Shown piece by piece: positions 7,353 through 19,201 of a stretch of DNA of 64,000 bases. The notes under the pieces are model-generated. The model was not told the DNA's origin and did not search any database. It saw nothing but the letters and a program-made list of their open reading frames with translations. Origin of the DNA: Acinetobacter zhairuonensis (GTDB taxonomy: Bacteria > Pseudomonadota > Gammaproteobacteria > Pseudomonadales > Moraxellaceae); the NCBI RefSeq assembly GCF_022601715.1, contig NZ_JAKVIM010000007.1, positions 117,105 through 181,104 of the forward strand, read 5' to 3'. Within the stretch, counting starts at the first letter, position 1. The number at the start of each line of letters is the position of its first letter. Both the position numbers and the translations under genes were made by a program.

Positions 7353-8404
7353 GAGCCTGAAGCACCTCCCCCACCAAAACCGCCACCACCGCCTCGGTAG
7401 CCACCTCCGCCACCAAAGCCCCCACCGCCTGAACCACGACCTGACCTTCCAGCACCCGCAGCCAACAACTGCAATATCAATTGTGCTAGAGAGGTAATTA
7501 GAAGTAGAAATATCCCCAGCCCAACCAGCAAACTAGTGAATACCCCAACTCCGCTCACCCAGCCTGCAACCACGCCAGCAACACCCGCAGTGGCTGCACT
7601 TAACCGATTTCCAATCATCATGGATGCAAAAGCTCCTACCACTACAATAATCAGTGCATAAGTCCAAAGTTGCGAATGCGCTTGCTGTTCATGTAATGCC
7701 TGTGCTTGTTGTTCTTTTAATTGTTGTGCAGCTTGCTGGGCAATTTCAGGGTCTAAATTTAAAATGCGCTCTATTTCATTTAAGCCCGCACCAATCCCTT
7801 GCGCATATTCAGCCTGTTTAAAATATGGAGTGATCTGATTACGAATGATCTGTCCCGCCACAATATCAGGTAAAACCCCTTCCAATCCGTAGCCCGTCAA
7901 GATCTGCATTTTCCGGTCATTTATTGCAATCACCATGAGCAAACCATTATCTCGTTTGGCAGAACCTAACTGCCATTGCTCGGCAACCCGCATTGCGTAA
8001 TCAAAAATCGCTTCCTGACCTGTGGTCGGTACAATGATCACTCCAATTTGAGCTTTGCCTTGCTGATGCAACCTAAGAGTCTGATCGCTAAGTGACTGCT
8101 TGTCTTGAGCAGAAAGAATATTGGCTTGATCAATGACAGGCGCATTCAAGCTGGGTAAGCTACGCATTTGTCCATCAGCCAAATCATTCGCGACTTGTAC
8201 CTTGGAGGATGCCTGTTGTTGAATCTCTGAAGTTGCAGCCCCATTTTTAGCTTGTTGCAGAATCTTACCGATCACGACGGCATCTTCTGAATGACTTTCT
8301 GTTTGATTAGTCTCGGCCCAACTCAATGAACATAAAATTAAAGACAAAAAACCAATAAGCAGCCATAAAACTACTCGCTGCATTCTGTCTTTTAAGCAAA
8401 CCAT
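7346..8404 (-). CDS. YgcG-like secreted TPM-domain membrane protein
   Basis: A 352-residue protein. An N-terminal signal sequence (WLLIGFLSLILCSLSWA) is followed by a TPM domain at about residues 85-215 (VIDQANILSAQDKQSL, QIGVIIVPTTGQEAIFDYA, DNGLLMVIAINDRKMQI, GLEGVLPD). A Gln/Ala-rich coil and two or three membrane helices (245-320) come next. The protein ends in a long glycine-rich tail and GGASGSW, typical of YgcG proteins. The ATG at 8404 is used here; a second ATG seven codons later would also leave a good signal peptide. It starts 24 bases after lemA and overlaps the next TPM gene, so the three are probably cotranscribed. It is likely to act at the inner membrane facing the periplasm. 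Function is unknown. Confidence 0.85.
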   Translation of the reverse strand: MVCLKDRMQRVVLWLLIGFLSLILCSLSWAETNQTESHSEDAVVIGKILQQAKNGAATSEIQQQASSKVQVANDLADGQMRSLPSLNAPVIDQANILSAQDKQSLSDQTLRLHQQGKAQIGVIIVPTTGQEAIFDYAMRVAEQWQLGSAKRDNGLLMVIAINDRKMQILTGYGLEGVLPDIVAGQIIRNQITPYFKQAEYAQGIGAGLNEIERILNLDPEIAQQAAQQLKEQQAQALHEQQAHSQLWTYALIIVVVGAFASMMIGNRLSAATAGVAGVVAGWVSGVGVFTSLLVGLGIFLLLITSLAQLILQLLAAGAGRSGRGSGGGGFGGGGGYRGGGGGFGGGGASGSW

Positions 8405-8428
8405 CTAACTATTCCGCATCTAGCAAAA

Positions 8429-9019
8429 TTAATTAAAGGAGACTTTCGGTGCAGTCTGCGCACTTTGTTCTGCACTAAAGTTTGGCTTGGTATCCATGCC
8501 AATCACTTTTGCAGTCATCACTTGCGGGAACTGTCGCACATAGGCATTGTAATCTTGCACAGTCGTGATATAGCGATTTCGCGCCACAGCAATCCGATTC
8601 TCGGTGCCTTCGAGCTGAACTTGCAGATCACGGAATTGCTCATTGGCTTTTAAGTCGGGATAGTTTTCCGAGACTGCAATCAAACGCGACAATGCACCCG
8701 TGAGCTGCCCTTGAGCTTCTTGGTATTTCTGGAATAATGCAGGATCTTCCAAGACTTCTTTATCAACTTTTAAACCCGCGACATTCGCTCTGGCTTGAGT
8801 CACTTCGGTGAGGACTTGCTCTTCGTGTTTAGCGTAACCTTTCACCACATTGACCAAATTAGGCACCAAATCGGCACGACGTTGATACTGGTTTTGCACT
8901 TCTGACCATGCTGCGGTTACCGCTTCATCTTTGACTTGCATGGTGTTATAACCACAACCTGTCAGCATCAGACTGCTACTCAACAACATGATCAGCGCGC
9001 TTTTTTTCATCCACTGCAT
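8429..9019 (-). CDS. lemA: LemA family lipoprotein
   Basis: A 196-residue LemA protein. The start MQWMKKSALIM and the lipobox LMLTGC show a lipoprotein anchored in the membrane. The LemA signature follows: AAWSEVQNQYQRRADLVPNL, VVKGYAKHEEQVL, SRLIAVSENYPDLKAN, LEGTENRIAVARNRYI and YNAYVRQFP. The family is a bundle of long helices with an unknown biochemical role. The ATG at 9019 has GAGG eight bases upstream; the ATG three codons later is equally possible. It is the first gene of the lemA-TPM-TPM unit. Confidence 0.93.
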   Translation of the reverse strand: MQWMKKSALIMLLSSSLMLTGCGYNTMQVKDEAVTAAWSEVQNQYQRRADLVPNLVNVVKGYAKHEEQVLTEVTQARANVAGLKVDKEVLEDPALFQKYQEAQGQLTGALSRLIAVSENYPDLKANEQFRDLQVQLEGTENRIAVARNRYITTVQDYNAYVRQFPQVMTAKVIGMDTKPNFSAEQSAQTAPKVSFN

Positions 9020-9125
9020 GATTCGATCCTCATTTTGTTATTAGCATGTCATTTTGATTGAATGACAACATTGTAGACCGAATCCATTTTGATTGTGTTT
9101 GATTTTTTTATTTTCAAGCCTTAAA

Positions 9126-9146
9126 AAGTCGGAGATTTTCCGACTT
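9126..9146 (-). terminator. Terminator after the metal-dependent hydrolase gene
   Basis: On the minus strand AAGTCGGA and TCCGACTT pair around five bases and are followed by TTTTTAAGG, 15 bases after the stop of the gene at 9161-10036. Confidence 0.75.
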
Positions 9147-9160
9147 AATTTGATCCAATC

Positions 9161-10036
9161 TTACGTAAGGACAACTTCTTCTTTAAACCCTTGCATTTGA
9201 TAATCTGCAGCTAAACGTTGTTTCCAGTAATTCACGATCTGACTATAGTCATGTGCAGCTGGATGAAAGTCCTGTTGATAATAACCCAAATATTCAGGTG
9301 CTAACTGGACTAACATTTTTAACAATAGATAGATGCCAAAGATATTACCTTTTATTTTAAAGGCACTCCTTCTACGATCTTGCCAAAATAGGCGCGTCGC
9401 AGAATAGAAGGTTAAACTGGCAAATCCTGTGGTCACACTCCGCATCATCATACGGCGCACCGTATCGTCCCCGTAGACATGCTGATACACATCAAAAGCC
9501 ACAGCTCGATGTTCAATTTCTTCTATGGCATGCCAGACCCACAGTTTTTGAGCGTCTTCGTCTAAAGTACTCAACACTTCAGGATGACGTAAAATATAGC
9601 CCCCCAATAAAGCGGTAAAATGCTCAAAGGCGCAGGTAATGGCCAACTGAATTTTGGGATGTAAACTTTTGACATGATGATCTTTACGTGCCAGCCAAGC
9701 CTGAAAATGATCCAGATGATAATCATCACGTCGCCAAGCCTGATTAAATTCCGTGTGTGCTTTGGAATGCATGGCTTCTTGCCCAATAAACGCTGTGATC
9801 TGCGCCTGTAAAACTTGATCAGTCACCTGATCCCGCACGTTACGCACACTATGCACAAAAAATTGCTCACCAATCGGAAAGGTTGAAGATAACGCTGTCA
9901 GCAAATGTGACATCACAGGAGAATTAGCAAAATAATGGCGATGAATCGCTTTCGGATTAAACTGCAACTGGCGTACAGTGATACCGTGCGCTTGAGGACG
10001 ATTTAAGTATGATTTTTCTATCGTCGGGTTCAGCAT
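9161..10036 (-). CDS. Metal-dependent hydrolase, PF10118 family
   Basis: A 291-residue protein resembling the PF10118 (COG3687) 'predicted metal-dependent hydrolase' family. It is mostly helical and keeps ferritin-like metal ligands: GQEAMHSKAH near residue 96, AFEHFTALLGG near 145 and HAIEEIEHRAVAFDVY near 180. The Glu/His pattern suggests a di-iron or other two-metal site in a four-helix bundle. Two hydrophobic stretches in the C-terminal half suggest membrane association. It is a single gene with its own terminator, between lemA and gltD. The start at ATG 10036 has only a weak ribosome site. The substrate is unknown, so the name hydrolase is a family label and not a demonstrated activity. 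Confidence 0.78.
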   Translation of the reverse strand: MLNPTIEKSYLNRPQAHGITVRQLQFNPKAIHRHYFANSPVMSHLLTALSSTFPIGEQFFVHSVRNVRDQVTDQVLQAQITAFIGQEAMHSKAHTEFNQAWRRDDYHLDHFQAWLARKDHHVKSLHPKIQLAITCAFEHFTALLGGYILRHPEVLSTLDEDAQKLWVWHAIEEIEHRAVAFDVYQHVYGDDTVRRMMMRSVTTGFASLTFYSATRLFWQDRRRSAFKIKGNIFGIYLLLKMLVQLAPEYLGYYQQDFHPAAHDYSQIVNYWKQRLAADYQMQGFKEEVVLT

Positions 10037-10153
10037 GGTGACTTCTCAACTTGAGTTAAAATACAAAGTCTCAGTATCTAAATGTCATCTCCATCACTAA
10101 ATAGCAAAAATGCTTAGTCCATTTGCCAAATGGCTCAACCCGATTATCGGTCA

Positions 10154-10200
10154 AATCACCATAAAAAATCCCGCCGAAGCGGGATTTTTTATGGTGATTT
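10154..10200 (-). terminator. Strong terminator after gltD
   Basis: A long, nearly perfect hairpin: AAATCACCATAAAAAATCCC continuing into GC, loop CGAA, then the complement ending in ATGGTGATTT. The GC-rich core with A and T runs on both sides would work in both directions. It lies 18 bases after the gltD stop. Confidence 0.9.
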
Positions 10201-10218
10201 GAATGATATCGAATCAAA

Positions 10219-11688
<1,470 letters not shown>

Positions 11689-11709
11689 TATATATCTGCA
11701 GTAGTGGAA

Positions 11710-14700
11710 TTATTGTGGATCAGCTTTGGTCGTTTTCAAAAGCGTAAGCAAATTAGCAGCTTTTGGTTTTACAAGCCAGAATTTACGGCTGTAAAAATCG
11801 AACTCGTTGCGGATCTTGTACGCCCAAGCACTACCAGTTTCAGCAATATGCTCATCAAGAATACGTAATAAGAATTCTTGATGCTCTTCCATTGATTCAG
11901 TCGAAATACGATTCAACTCGATTAGCTCGTGGTTGTAGTAGTCGACAAAGTCATTATCCAAATCAAGCACGTAGGCAAAACCACCCGTCATACCTGCACC
12001 GAAGTTATGACCAACTTTACCCAGTACCGTTACCACACCACCCGTCATGTATTCACAACAGTGGTCGCCAGCGCCTTCGATTACCGCGAAAGCACCTGAG
12101 TTACGTACTGCAAAACGTTCACCTGCAGTACCCGCAGCAAACAACTTACCGCCTGTCGCACCATACAAACAGGTGTTACCAATAATCGCAGTTTCTTGGG
12201 TTTGGAAAGGTGAACCTTGTGGTGGGAAGATCGATACGCGACCACCCGCCATGCCTTTACCCACGTAGTCGTTCGCATCACCTTCAAGTTTAATGTGCAA
12301 ACCACCTGCGTTCCATACACCTAAAGATTGACCTGCTGTACCTTTCAGATTCATCACCACTGGGTGTGATTCCATATCTAAATTGCCATAGCGACGGGCA
12401 ATTTCACCTGAGATACGCGCACCAATTGAACGGTCACAGTTACCCACCATGAAGCTATATTCACCACCCGTGCCTGCTTCAATTGCTGGTAACATTTCTG
12501 CTACCATTTGTTCAGCCAATAAACCCTTATCAAATGGCGCATTGCCTTGAACTTGGCAATATTGCGCTTTACCTTCAGCCGCAGGATGTGATTCAAGCAA
12601 CGCGCTTAAATCTAAGTGTGCATGCTTGTCAGTTTCACCCGGTAAAACTTCAAGTAAGTCGGTACGACCAATCAAATCTTTTAAGCTTGCCACACCCAAT
12701 GCAGCCAACCATTCACGTGTTTCTTCCGCAATGAAGTGGAAGAAGTTGATCAACATTTCAGGTTCACCAATGTAGTGTTCCTGACGTAAATGATCTTGCT
12801 GAGTCGCAACACCCGTCGCACAGTTGTTTAAGTGGCAGATACGAAGGAATTTACAACCTAATGCAATCATTGGGGTTGAACCAAAACCAAAGCTTTCCGC
12901 ACCTAAAATTGCAGCTTTTACAACATCGAGACCTGTTTTCAAACCACCATCGGTTTGTACACGCACTTTGCCACGTAAGTCGTTCACGCGAAGCGCTTGA
13001 TGCGCTTCAGAAAGACCTAACTCCCATGGCGAACCTGCATGGTGAATCGATGAAAGTGGAGAAGCCGCTGTACCACCGTCATAACCTGAAATGGTAATGA
13101 AGTCAGCATAGGCTTTTGCAACACCTGCAGCGATGGTTCCTACACCTGGTTCAGAAACCAGTTTCACAGATACCATTGCTTTCGGATTGACTTGTTTCAA
13201 GTCAAAGATCAATTGCGATAAATCTTCAATTGAATAAATATCGTGGTGCGGTGGTGGAGAAATCAGGGTCACACCTGGCACTGAGTAACGTAAACGTGCA
13301 ATTAAGCCATTCACTTTACCACCTGGTAACTGACCGCCTTCACCTGGTTTTGCACCTTGTGCAACTTTAATCTGCAACACTTCAGCAGAGGTTAAGTACG
13401 CTGGTGTAACACCGAAACGACCTGATGCAATCTGTTTAATTTTCGAGTTACGAATCGTACCGTAACGCGCAGGATCTTCACCGCCCTCACCCGAGTTTGA
13501 ACGACCACCAATGGTGTTCATGGCAATTGCAATCGCTTCATGTGCTTCTGGAGACAATGCACCTAAAGACATCCCCGCAGAGTCAAAGCGCGGCAAGATT
13601 GCTTCAACGGATTCCACTTGATCCAATGCAATTGAGTTGTCGGTTTTTAACTTAAATAAGTCACGGATGGTTGCAATTGGACGCTTATTGACGATTTCAG
13701 CATATTCTTTAAAGTCTGCATAATCACCTGAACGCACCGCTTTATGTAAAGCATTGATCACATCAGGGTTGAATGCATGGTATTCCTTATCGAATACAAA
13801 TTTCAGCAAACCACCTTGATCGATTGGCTTACGTGATTTCCACGCAGTATCTGCCAATTTTTTCTGATCATTTTCAAGGTCAACAAAGGTTGCACCCTTA
13901 ATACGGCTTGGTACCCCAGTAAAGCACTTGCCCACCACTTCTTCAGACAGACCAACTGCTTCAAACAGTTGACCACCACGGTAAGAAGCAACGGTTGAAA
14001 TACCCATCTTCGATAGAACTTTCAACAAGCCTTTTTCTATGCCTTTACGGAAATTCGCTTGTGCATGAATTGGATCACCCAACAACTCGCCTTTAGCAAC
14101 CAAATCATTGATCACGTCATACGCCAAGTATGGGTAAATCGCTGTTGCACCAAAACCTAAAATCACTGCAAATTGATGCGGATCACGGGCAAAACCTGTT
14201 TCCACAATAATGTTGGCATCTGTACGCAAGCCAGTATTAATTAAGTGGTGATGCACTGCACCTGTTGCCATCACAGCATTGGCTGGTAAATAACCTTCAC
14301 GGATTTTCTTGTCTGAAAGTACCAATAAAGTTTTACCATCACGAACCGCTTGTGCAGATTCTTCACAGATACGTGCAATTGCCGCTTCTAAGCCTTCGCT
14401 TTCAGTGTAGTTTAAATCGATATCTGCAATTTCATATCCTGTACGACCTAAAGTACGGATTTGATGCATTTTCGAATTTGAAAGTACAGGGCTTGAAATA
14501 ATCAAACGGTCTGCATGTTCTGGGCTTTGCTCAAATACATTTTGCTCACGACCCAAGCAAGTTTCCAATGACATGACAATTGATTCACGTAATGGATCGA
14601 TTGGTGGGTTGGTTACCTGTGCAAACTGTTGACGGAAGTAATCCGATACATGGCGCACTTGACGTGATAAAACCGCCATAGGGGTGTCATCACCCATAGA

Positions 14701-16191
14701 GCCTACTGCCTCTTGACCGCTTTCCGCGATTGGGCGTAGTAATTGATCACGCTCTTCAAAGGTCACCATAAACATTTTTTGTGCTGCTTTGAGGGCATCG
14801 CCTTTTAAGCCTTGATCACATAAATATTCTTCGAGTTCTGGGCTACCTTGGACACGAATTGAGTTTTCACGTAACCATTCGCGGTATGGACGCATTTTTT
14901 TCAAATGGTTACTGACATCTTTGGTGTCGAGCAATTTACCTGTATAGGTATCCACCACCAAAATCTGACCAGGACCAACACGACCTTTAGAAATCACATC
15001 TTCAGGTTTGTAATCCCAAACACCAATTTCAGAAGCTAAAGTGATGTAACCATTTTTGGTGATCACCCAACGTGCAGGACGTAAGCCATTACGGTCTAAC
15101 ATACAGATGGCGTGACGACCATCTTGAATTACTAAGCCTGCAGGACCATCCCAAGCTTCCATGTGTTTCGAGTTGAACTCATAGAAAGCACGTAAGTCAG
15201 CATCTAAAGTTTCAACGTTTTGCCATGCTGGTGGTACAAGCATACGAAGGGCACGGAACAAGTCCATACCACCACCCACAAGAATTTCAAGCATGTTATC
15301 CAAGCTTGAAGAGTCAGAACCTGTACGGTTGACGATTGGTTTAAGCTCAGTTAAGCCTGGTAACAATGGGTTTTCAAATTTTGGTGTACGTGCCATTGCC
15401 CAGTTACGGTTTGCGGTAATGGTATTGATCTCACCATTGTGTGCAAGGTAACGGAATGGCTGAGCCAACGGCCAACGCGGTAAGGTATTGGTCGAGAAAC
15501 GTTGATGGAACACCACAATATGTGATGCCAAACGCTCATCAGCAAGGTCTGTATAGAAGTCTGCAATTGCTGCAGGCATCATCAAACCTTTATAGCTGAT
15601 CACCGTTGAACAGAGTGTTGTTACATAGAATGATGGATCATTGCTAAGTTGCTGCTCTGCACGACGACGTGCCAAGAATAACTTACGGTTAAATTCAACC
15701 TCAGTTACACCCATTGGACAGTTCACAATAATTTGTTCGAAAGCTGGCAAAGATTGCATCGCAATTTCACCGAGTGCCGCATTGTTGGTTGGCACTACAC
15801 GCCAAGCCAAAACACGCAAACCTTCTTCTTCAATTTCTTTGCTGAGAATTTGTTTTGAGTGTGCCGCAATTGCTGGGTCCAAGTTAAGGAAAACTGTACC
15901 AACTGCAAAAATTTCACTCAGGGTGATATCGCTCAGTTTTTTCGCTTCTTCACGGAAAAACTGTTTTGGCATTGCCAACAATAAACCACATCCATCCCCT
16001 GTCTTACCATCGGCGGCAATACCACCACGGTGGGTCATACAGCTCAAGCTATGAATAGCGGTCTTGACCAGATCATGACTCTCGTCCCCTTGCATATGTG
16101 CAATAAGGCCGAAACCACAGTTATCTTTAAACTCATCCGGTTGGTATAAACCTTGAGCGGGAGCTACAGTATTAGGCGATGGCATGTGCAT
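11710..16191 (-). CDS. gltB: Glutamate synthase large subunit GltB
   Basis: A 1493-residue glutamate synthase alpha subunit, full length. The N-terminal amidotransferase begins after a propeptide: the nucleophile is the cysteine in [10 protein letters not shown] at residue 25. FMN-binding and synthase domains follow, with [14 protein letters not shown] near residue 890, [15 protein letters not shown] and [20 protein letters not shown]. The 3Fe-4S cluster cysteines are in [19 protein letters not shown] near residue 1140. The C-terminal beta-helix (GXXG repeats such as [14 protein letters not shown] and [13 protein letters not shown]) is complete. It makes glutamate from glutamine-derived ammonia and 2-oxoglutarate with GltD. 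The ATG at 16191 has GAAGGG upstream; an ATG two codons later is the alternative. Long antisense frames inside it are shadows. Confidence 0.98.
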   Translation of the reverse strand: MHMPSPNTVAPAQGLYQPDEFKDNCGFGLIAHMQGDESHDLVKTAIHSLSCMTHRGGIAADGKTGDGCGLLLAMPKQFFREEAKKLSDITLSEIFAVGTVFLNLDPAIAAHSKQILSKEIEEEGLRVLAWRVVPTNNAALGEIAMQSLPAFEQIIVNCPMGVTEVEFNRKLFLARRRAEQQLSNDPSFYVTTLCSTVISYKGLMMPAAIADFYTDLADERLASHIVVFHQRFSTNTLPRWPLAQPFRYLAHNGEINTITANRNWAMARTPKFENPLLPGLTELKPIVNRTGSDSSSLDNMLEILVGGGMDLFRALRMLVPPAWQNVETLDADLRAFYEFNSKHMEAWDGPAGLVIQDGRHAICMLDRNGLRPARWVITKNGYITLASEIGVWDYKPEDVISKGRVGPGQILVVDTYTGKLLDTKDVSNHLKKMRPYREWLRENSIRVQGSPELEEYLCDQGLKGDALKAAQKMFMVTFEERDQLLRPIAESGQEAVGSMGDDTPMAVLSRQVRHVSDYFRQQFAQVTNPPIDPLRESIVMSLETCLGREQNVFEQSPEHADRLIISSPVLSNSKMHQIRTLGRTGYEIADIDLNYTESEGLEAAIARICEESAQAVRDGKTLLVLSDKKIREGYLPANAVMATGAVHHHLINTGLRTDANIIVETGFARDPHQFAVILGFGATAIYPYLAYDVINDLVAKGELLGDPIHAQANFRKGIEKGLLKVLSKMGISTVASYRGGQLFEAVGLSEEVVGKCFTGVPSRIKGATFVDLENDQKKLADTAWKSRKPIDQGGLLKFVFDKEYHAFNPDVINALHKAVRSGDYADFKEYAEIVNKRPIATIRDLFKLKTDNSIALDQVESVEAILPRFDSAGMSLGALSPEAHEAIAIAMNTIGGRSNSGEGGEDPARYGTIRNSKIKQIASGRFGVTPAYLTSAEVLQIKVAQGAKPGEGGQLPGGKVNGLIARLRYSVPGVTLISPPPHHDIYSIEDLSQLIFDLKQVNPKAMVSVKLVSEPGVGTIAAGVAKAYADFITISGYDGGTAASPLSSIHHAGSPWELGLSEAHQALRVNDLRGKVRVQTDGGLKTGLDVVKAAILGAESFGFGSTPMIALGCKFLRICHLNNCATGVATQQDHLRQEHYIGEPEMLINFFHFIAEETREWLAALGVASLKDLIGRTDLLEVLPGETDKHAHLDLSALLESHPAAEGKAQYCQVQGNAPFDKGLLAEQMVAEMLPAIEAGTGGEYSFMVGNCDRSIGARISGEIARRYGNLDMESHPVVMNLKGTAGQSLGVWNAGGLHIKLEGDANDYVGKGMAGGRVSIFPPQGSPFQTQETAIIGNTCLYGATGGKLFAAGTAGERFAVRNSGAFAVIEGAGDHCCEYMTGGVVTVLGKVGHNFGAGMTGGFAYVLDLDNDFVDYYNHELIELNRISTESMEEHQEFLLRILDEHIAETGSAWAYKIRNEFDFYSRKFWLVKPKAANLLTLLKTTKADPQ

Positions 16192-16631
16192 AGCGTACCC
16201 TTCTTTCTACTTGGCCCTGAAACGGGCGCTGACTATCGAACTTCTTTGCGACTTAGTCTAACTTTCTCACACTAAGATCAATTTAATGCAATGCTCTTGC
16301 ACTCTCATGTCAAAGATAGACTGAATTTGTCATTTGTACATGACCGAAATGCAAGCAACTATTGCGACTTTTGCGCACTCTTTTAAAGCAGGCAATCTTG
16401 ATGTTTTCGCACACTCTTTGAATCTTTTCGCGCCAAAATAGTGACATCAACTCAAATCATGCACCATTTAAGCAAAAAATATGCCAATTTTATGATCGCC
16501 AATTAAATTCTTTTAAAGATAGAAATATCAAGTGTTCGACCAAGATTGGAGTATTTTAAGCATTATTTTATTTGCACCATTTTTGCGCATTTAATCGTTG
16601 GTATAGCACAATATGCGCCATTTTAGAACGA
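16192..16631 (-). other. Intergenic region upstream of gltB
   Basis: This 440-base stretch has no convincing gene. It should hold the gltB promoter (minus strand); the best guess is TTGATC with TAGACT 15 bases later around 16252-16280, which is weak. A loose inverted repeat (GCGCAT / ATGCGC, about 25-base loop) lies after the SPOR-protein gene near 16586-16618 but lacks a clear T run. Confidence 0.4.
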
Positions 16632-17510
16632 TTAATTAAACGGATCTGCAATTTCTTGGCGCACTGGAGTGCTACTGTTTGAAGTTGAACTGGTGGATTT
16701 TGAATTATTCTCTGTATGAGATTGTGATTTGTGTACATCAATCACATTGCCTTCCGCATCTCTACGCGTAACAGTAGTGCTGGTGGTCGCATTTGCCGTA
16801 TCTGCATGATTTGAATTCGTACTTGCTGGCTTATTGGGCTTATTTGCATTGAGCATTGTTACGTCAAGTTTAGGTAGCGCTGCAGGGCTTAGCTTAACAG
16901 CATATAATTGTGTCGAACCCAGCATTTCCTCCACGCCCATATCATTCACTTGAGATGCGTAGTCTTCTAAAGCTTGTACTTGAGGCTGTACGGATGCAGG
17001 CAATTTCAGATCAAGCTGTGCAAGTGCCTGCTTCGCCTCATTTTCACCTGAATATAAACCGTAAAACAAAACATATTGTTCTTGCTGTTGCTCCCCGCTT
17101 AAACGAAGATAAAAATAATTTTGTCGATTCGTCTGCTTATTCAAATAACTTTTAATAATGTCTTCTTCAGTGACATGAAAAAGTTCAATCGCAGTTTTAT
17201 TTTTTTGCTCTGCAATGAATTTACTACCACGGAATTCATTTGCGTGATTCCCCGTTGCCAATACTCTGGTGGTGAGTGCAATCGGTCGGACTTCCTCTTG
17301 AAGAGTACCTAAATTGGTTGTTGCTGTGATGCGTGCGGGCTGAATCTGCAACTCTGCGTCTGATTCAACCACTTTATTCACTTCAACCAACTCTTCGCTA
17401 CTGTCCGAACCAGCCCAAAATATCAAAGCAATAAAAAGACACACCACTCCGCCCACAAGCCAGATATAGCGCTGTGTATTGTTCCAATATTTGCGGAGTG
17501 TCGTCATCAT
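16632..17510 (-). CDS. SPOR-type single-pass membrane protein (DamX-like position)
   Basis: A 292-residue protein with a short cytoplasmic start, one membrane helix (YIWLVGGVVCLFIALIFW, residues 15-32), a linker, and a domain at about 125-215 that looks like SPOR. It has YFYLRLSGEQQQEQYVLFYG, then SGENEAKQALAQLDLK, and ends in MLGSTQLYAVKLSPAALP. A low-complexity Asn/Ser/Thr-rich tail follows. SPOR domains bind denuded glycan strands at the septum. The place directly after aroKB matches damX in enterobacteria, so a cell-division or peptidoglycan role is likely. The match is by pattern and position, not by strong motif. ATG 17510 or the next codon can serve as start (GAAGG upstream). It begins eight bases after the aroB stop. 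Confidence 0.6.
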   Translation of the reverse strand: MMTTLRKYWNNTQRYIWLVGGVVCLFIALIFWAGSDSSEELVEVNKVVESDAELQIQPARITATTNLGTLQEEVRPIALTTRVLATGNHANEFRGSKFIAEQKNKTAIELFHVTEEDIIKSYLNKQTNRQNYFYLRLSGEQQQEQYVLFYGLYSGENEAKQALAQLDLKLPASVQPQVQALEDYASQVNDMGVEEMLGSTQLYAVKLSPAALPKLDVTMLNANKPNKPASTNSNHADTANATTSTTVTRRDAEGNVIDVHKSQSHTENNSKSTSSTSNSSTPVRQEIADPFN

Positions 17511-17518
17511 CTAACCTT

Positions 17519-18601
17519 CTATTTTGTTTGATTTGCAACAATTGCCTGTTGCATCAATTCCACATCAAATTCTTTTGTGATCACCGCTTGTCCGAGCTGT
17601 TTTAGCAATACCAATCGCAATTGACCATTCAGAACTTTCTTGTCATGTGCCATATAACCCAAGAAGTCCTCGAGTGGAATCGTAGGACATACTATCGGCA
17701 AACCTGCACGCTGTATGATTTTTTTTGTACGCTCGAGATCAGCTGCAGAAATCCAGCCCATACGCTGAGACAAGTCAGCTGCCATCACCATACCCGTTGC
17801 AACAGCCTCACCATGCAACCACACCCCATATCCGAGATAGGATTCAATTGCATGACCAAAGGTATGCCCTAAATTCAACAGTGCACGTTCACCTTGCTCT
17901 TTTTCATCATTAGCAACAATACGTGCTTTATGTGCGCAAGAGCGATAGACGGCTTCAGCCAATAATGCAGGATCACGCGCAACCAGTCCTTCCATATTCG
18001 CCTCAAGCCAGAGCAGAAATTTTTCATCTCCAAGCAAGGCATACTTAATGACTTCAGCTAAACCAGCAGATAATTCACGATCAGGCAGACTTTTCAATTG
18101 CGACATATCCGCCAGCACCACTTGCGGTTGCTGAAAGGCACCAATCATGTTCTTACCGAGTGGATGATTGATTCCAGTTTTACCACCAACACTGGAATCC
18201 ACTTGAGACAACAGCGTCGTCGGCACTTGGATAAAATAGACGCCACGTTGGAAACAGGCAGATGCAAACCCAGCCATATCACCAATCACTCCACCACCTA
18301 AAGCCAATACCGTACAATCTCGGTTAAAACCCGCCTCAAGCAAAGCATCAAAGATCAGATTCAAATGTTGAATATCTTTATATTTTTCACCATCTGGTAA
18401 AATACAGGTAGCGACTTTCTTGCCCAAAGCCTCAATTGCTTTCACATAGTGATCTAAATATAAAGGTTGAATCGTGGTATTGGTCACAATCATCACTTGT
18501 TGCCCAAAAATGTAAGGTGCAAGTAAAGCTTGAGGATCTAAATCACTGCCAATGAAGATAGGGTAACGGCGTTCACCGAGTTCTACATGTAAAGTTTGCA
18601 T
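17519..18601 (-). CDS. aroB: 3-dehydroquinate synthase AroB
   Basis: A 360-residue enzyme converting DAHP to 3-dehydroquinate, step two of the shikimate pathway; it needs NAD and a divalent metal. Motifs seen: [13 protein letters not shown], the NAD loop [39 protein letters not shown] and the metal site [13 protein letters not shown] with a later HGEAVATGM. Length is normal. I place the start at the ATG at 18601 ([18 protein letters not shown]), as family members begin. A TTG eight codons earlier overlaps the aroK stop and is less likely. It follows aroK directly and is probably cotranscribed with it and the SPOR gene. Confidence 0.96.
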   Translation of the reverse strand: MQTLHVELGERRYPIFIGSDLDPQALLAPYIFGQQVMIVTNTTIQPLYLDHYVKAIEALGKKVATCILPDGEKYKDIQHLNLIFDALLEAGFNRDCTVLALGGGVIGDMAGFASACFQRGVYFIQVPTTLLSQVDSSVGGKTGINHPLGKNMIGAFQQPQVVLADMSQLKSLPDRELSAGLAEVIKYALLGDEKFLLWLEANMEGLVARDPALLAEAVYRSCAHKARIVANDEKEQGERALLNLGHTFGHAIESYLGYGVWLHGEAVATGMVMAADLSQRMGWISAADLERTKKIIQRAGLPIVCPTIPLEDFLGYMAHDKKVLNGQLRLVLLKQLGQAVITKEFDVELMQQAIVANQTK

Positions 18602-18621
18602 GGATTCAACTGCTTTTATAT

Positions 18622-19164
18622 TCAATCAACTGGTTGTGAGGTAATCATGGTTAAGATTTTATGTGCCAGATCTCGTGCAGCACCTTGATTGGTCTCAATC
18701 ACATAATGTGCGACGTCACGATACAAAGGATCTCGAATCGCGAGTAAATCTCGGAGTTTTTGCTCAGGATTTTCCACTTGCAACAGCGGGCGATTTTTAT
18801 CGCGATAGGTTCGCTGTAATTGGATTTCGACAGGAGTATAGAGATAAACAACAATACCACGTTGTTTTAAAAAATGACGATTCGGGGCCTGAGTGACGGC
18901 TCCGCCACCTGTGGCAAGAACCAAATGCGGGCGTGCGGTCAACTCATCAATGACAACAGTTTCACGAGTACGAAATCCCGTTTCACCTTCTTTTTCAAAA
19001 ATCCACGGAATCGTTGCACCTGTTTTTCGTTCAATTTCATGATCACTGTCGAGAAATTCACGACCTAACAATTCTGCCAAATGCCGTCCAACTGTTGTTT
19101 TTCCCGCCCCCATCGGCCCCACCAAATAGATATTTGGCAGGGAATTAAACTCTTTGCTTGGCAA
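18622..19164 (-). CDS. aroK: Shikimate kinase AroK
   Basis: A 180-residue shikimate kinase that phosphorylates shikimate at the 3-position with ATP. The P-loop [15 protein letters not shown] is near residue 17. Then come the shikimate-binding [19 protein letters not shown], the ATGGGAV loop near 83, and the lid [11 protein letters not shown]. The start is an unusual TTG at 19164 with AGGTGA just upstream. No ATG lies before the P-loop in a suitable place, and family members in this genus begin MPSK in the same way. It follows pilQ after 37 bases, so the pil and aro genes may share transcripts. Confidence 0.95.
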   Translation of the reverse strand: MPSKEFNSLPNIYLVGPMGAGKTTVGRHLAELLGREFLDSDHEIERKTGATIPWIFEKEGETGFRTRETVVIDELTARPHLVLATGGGAVTQAPNRHFLKQRGIVVYLYTPVEIQLQRTYRDKNRPLLQVENPEQKLRDLLAIRDPLYRDVAHYVIETNQGAARDLAHKILTMITSQPVD

Positions 19165-19201
19165 GGAGTCACCTATTAATTTTGTTTAAATTGAAAATAT
19201 A

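Noticed and set aside
11763..16054. Many antisense frames within gltB
   Set aside because: They are shadows of the strongly conserved gltB coding sequence.
18602..18625. TTG start for aroB
   Set aside because: It overlaps the aroK stop and adds eight residues before the conserved MQTLHVEL start.
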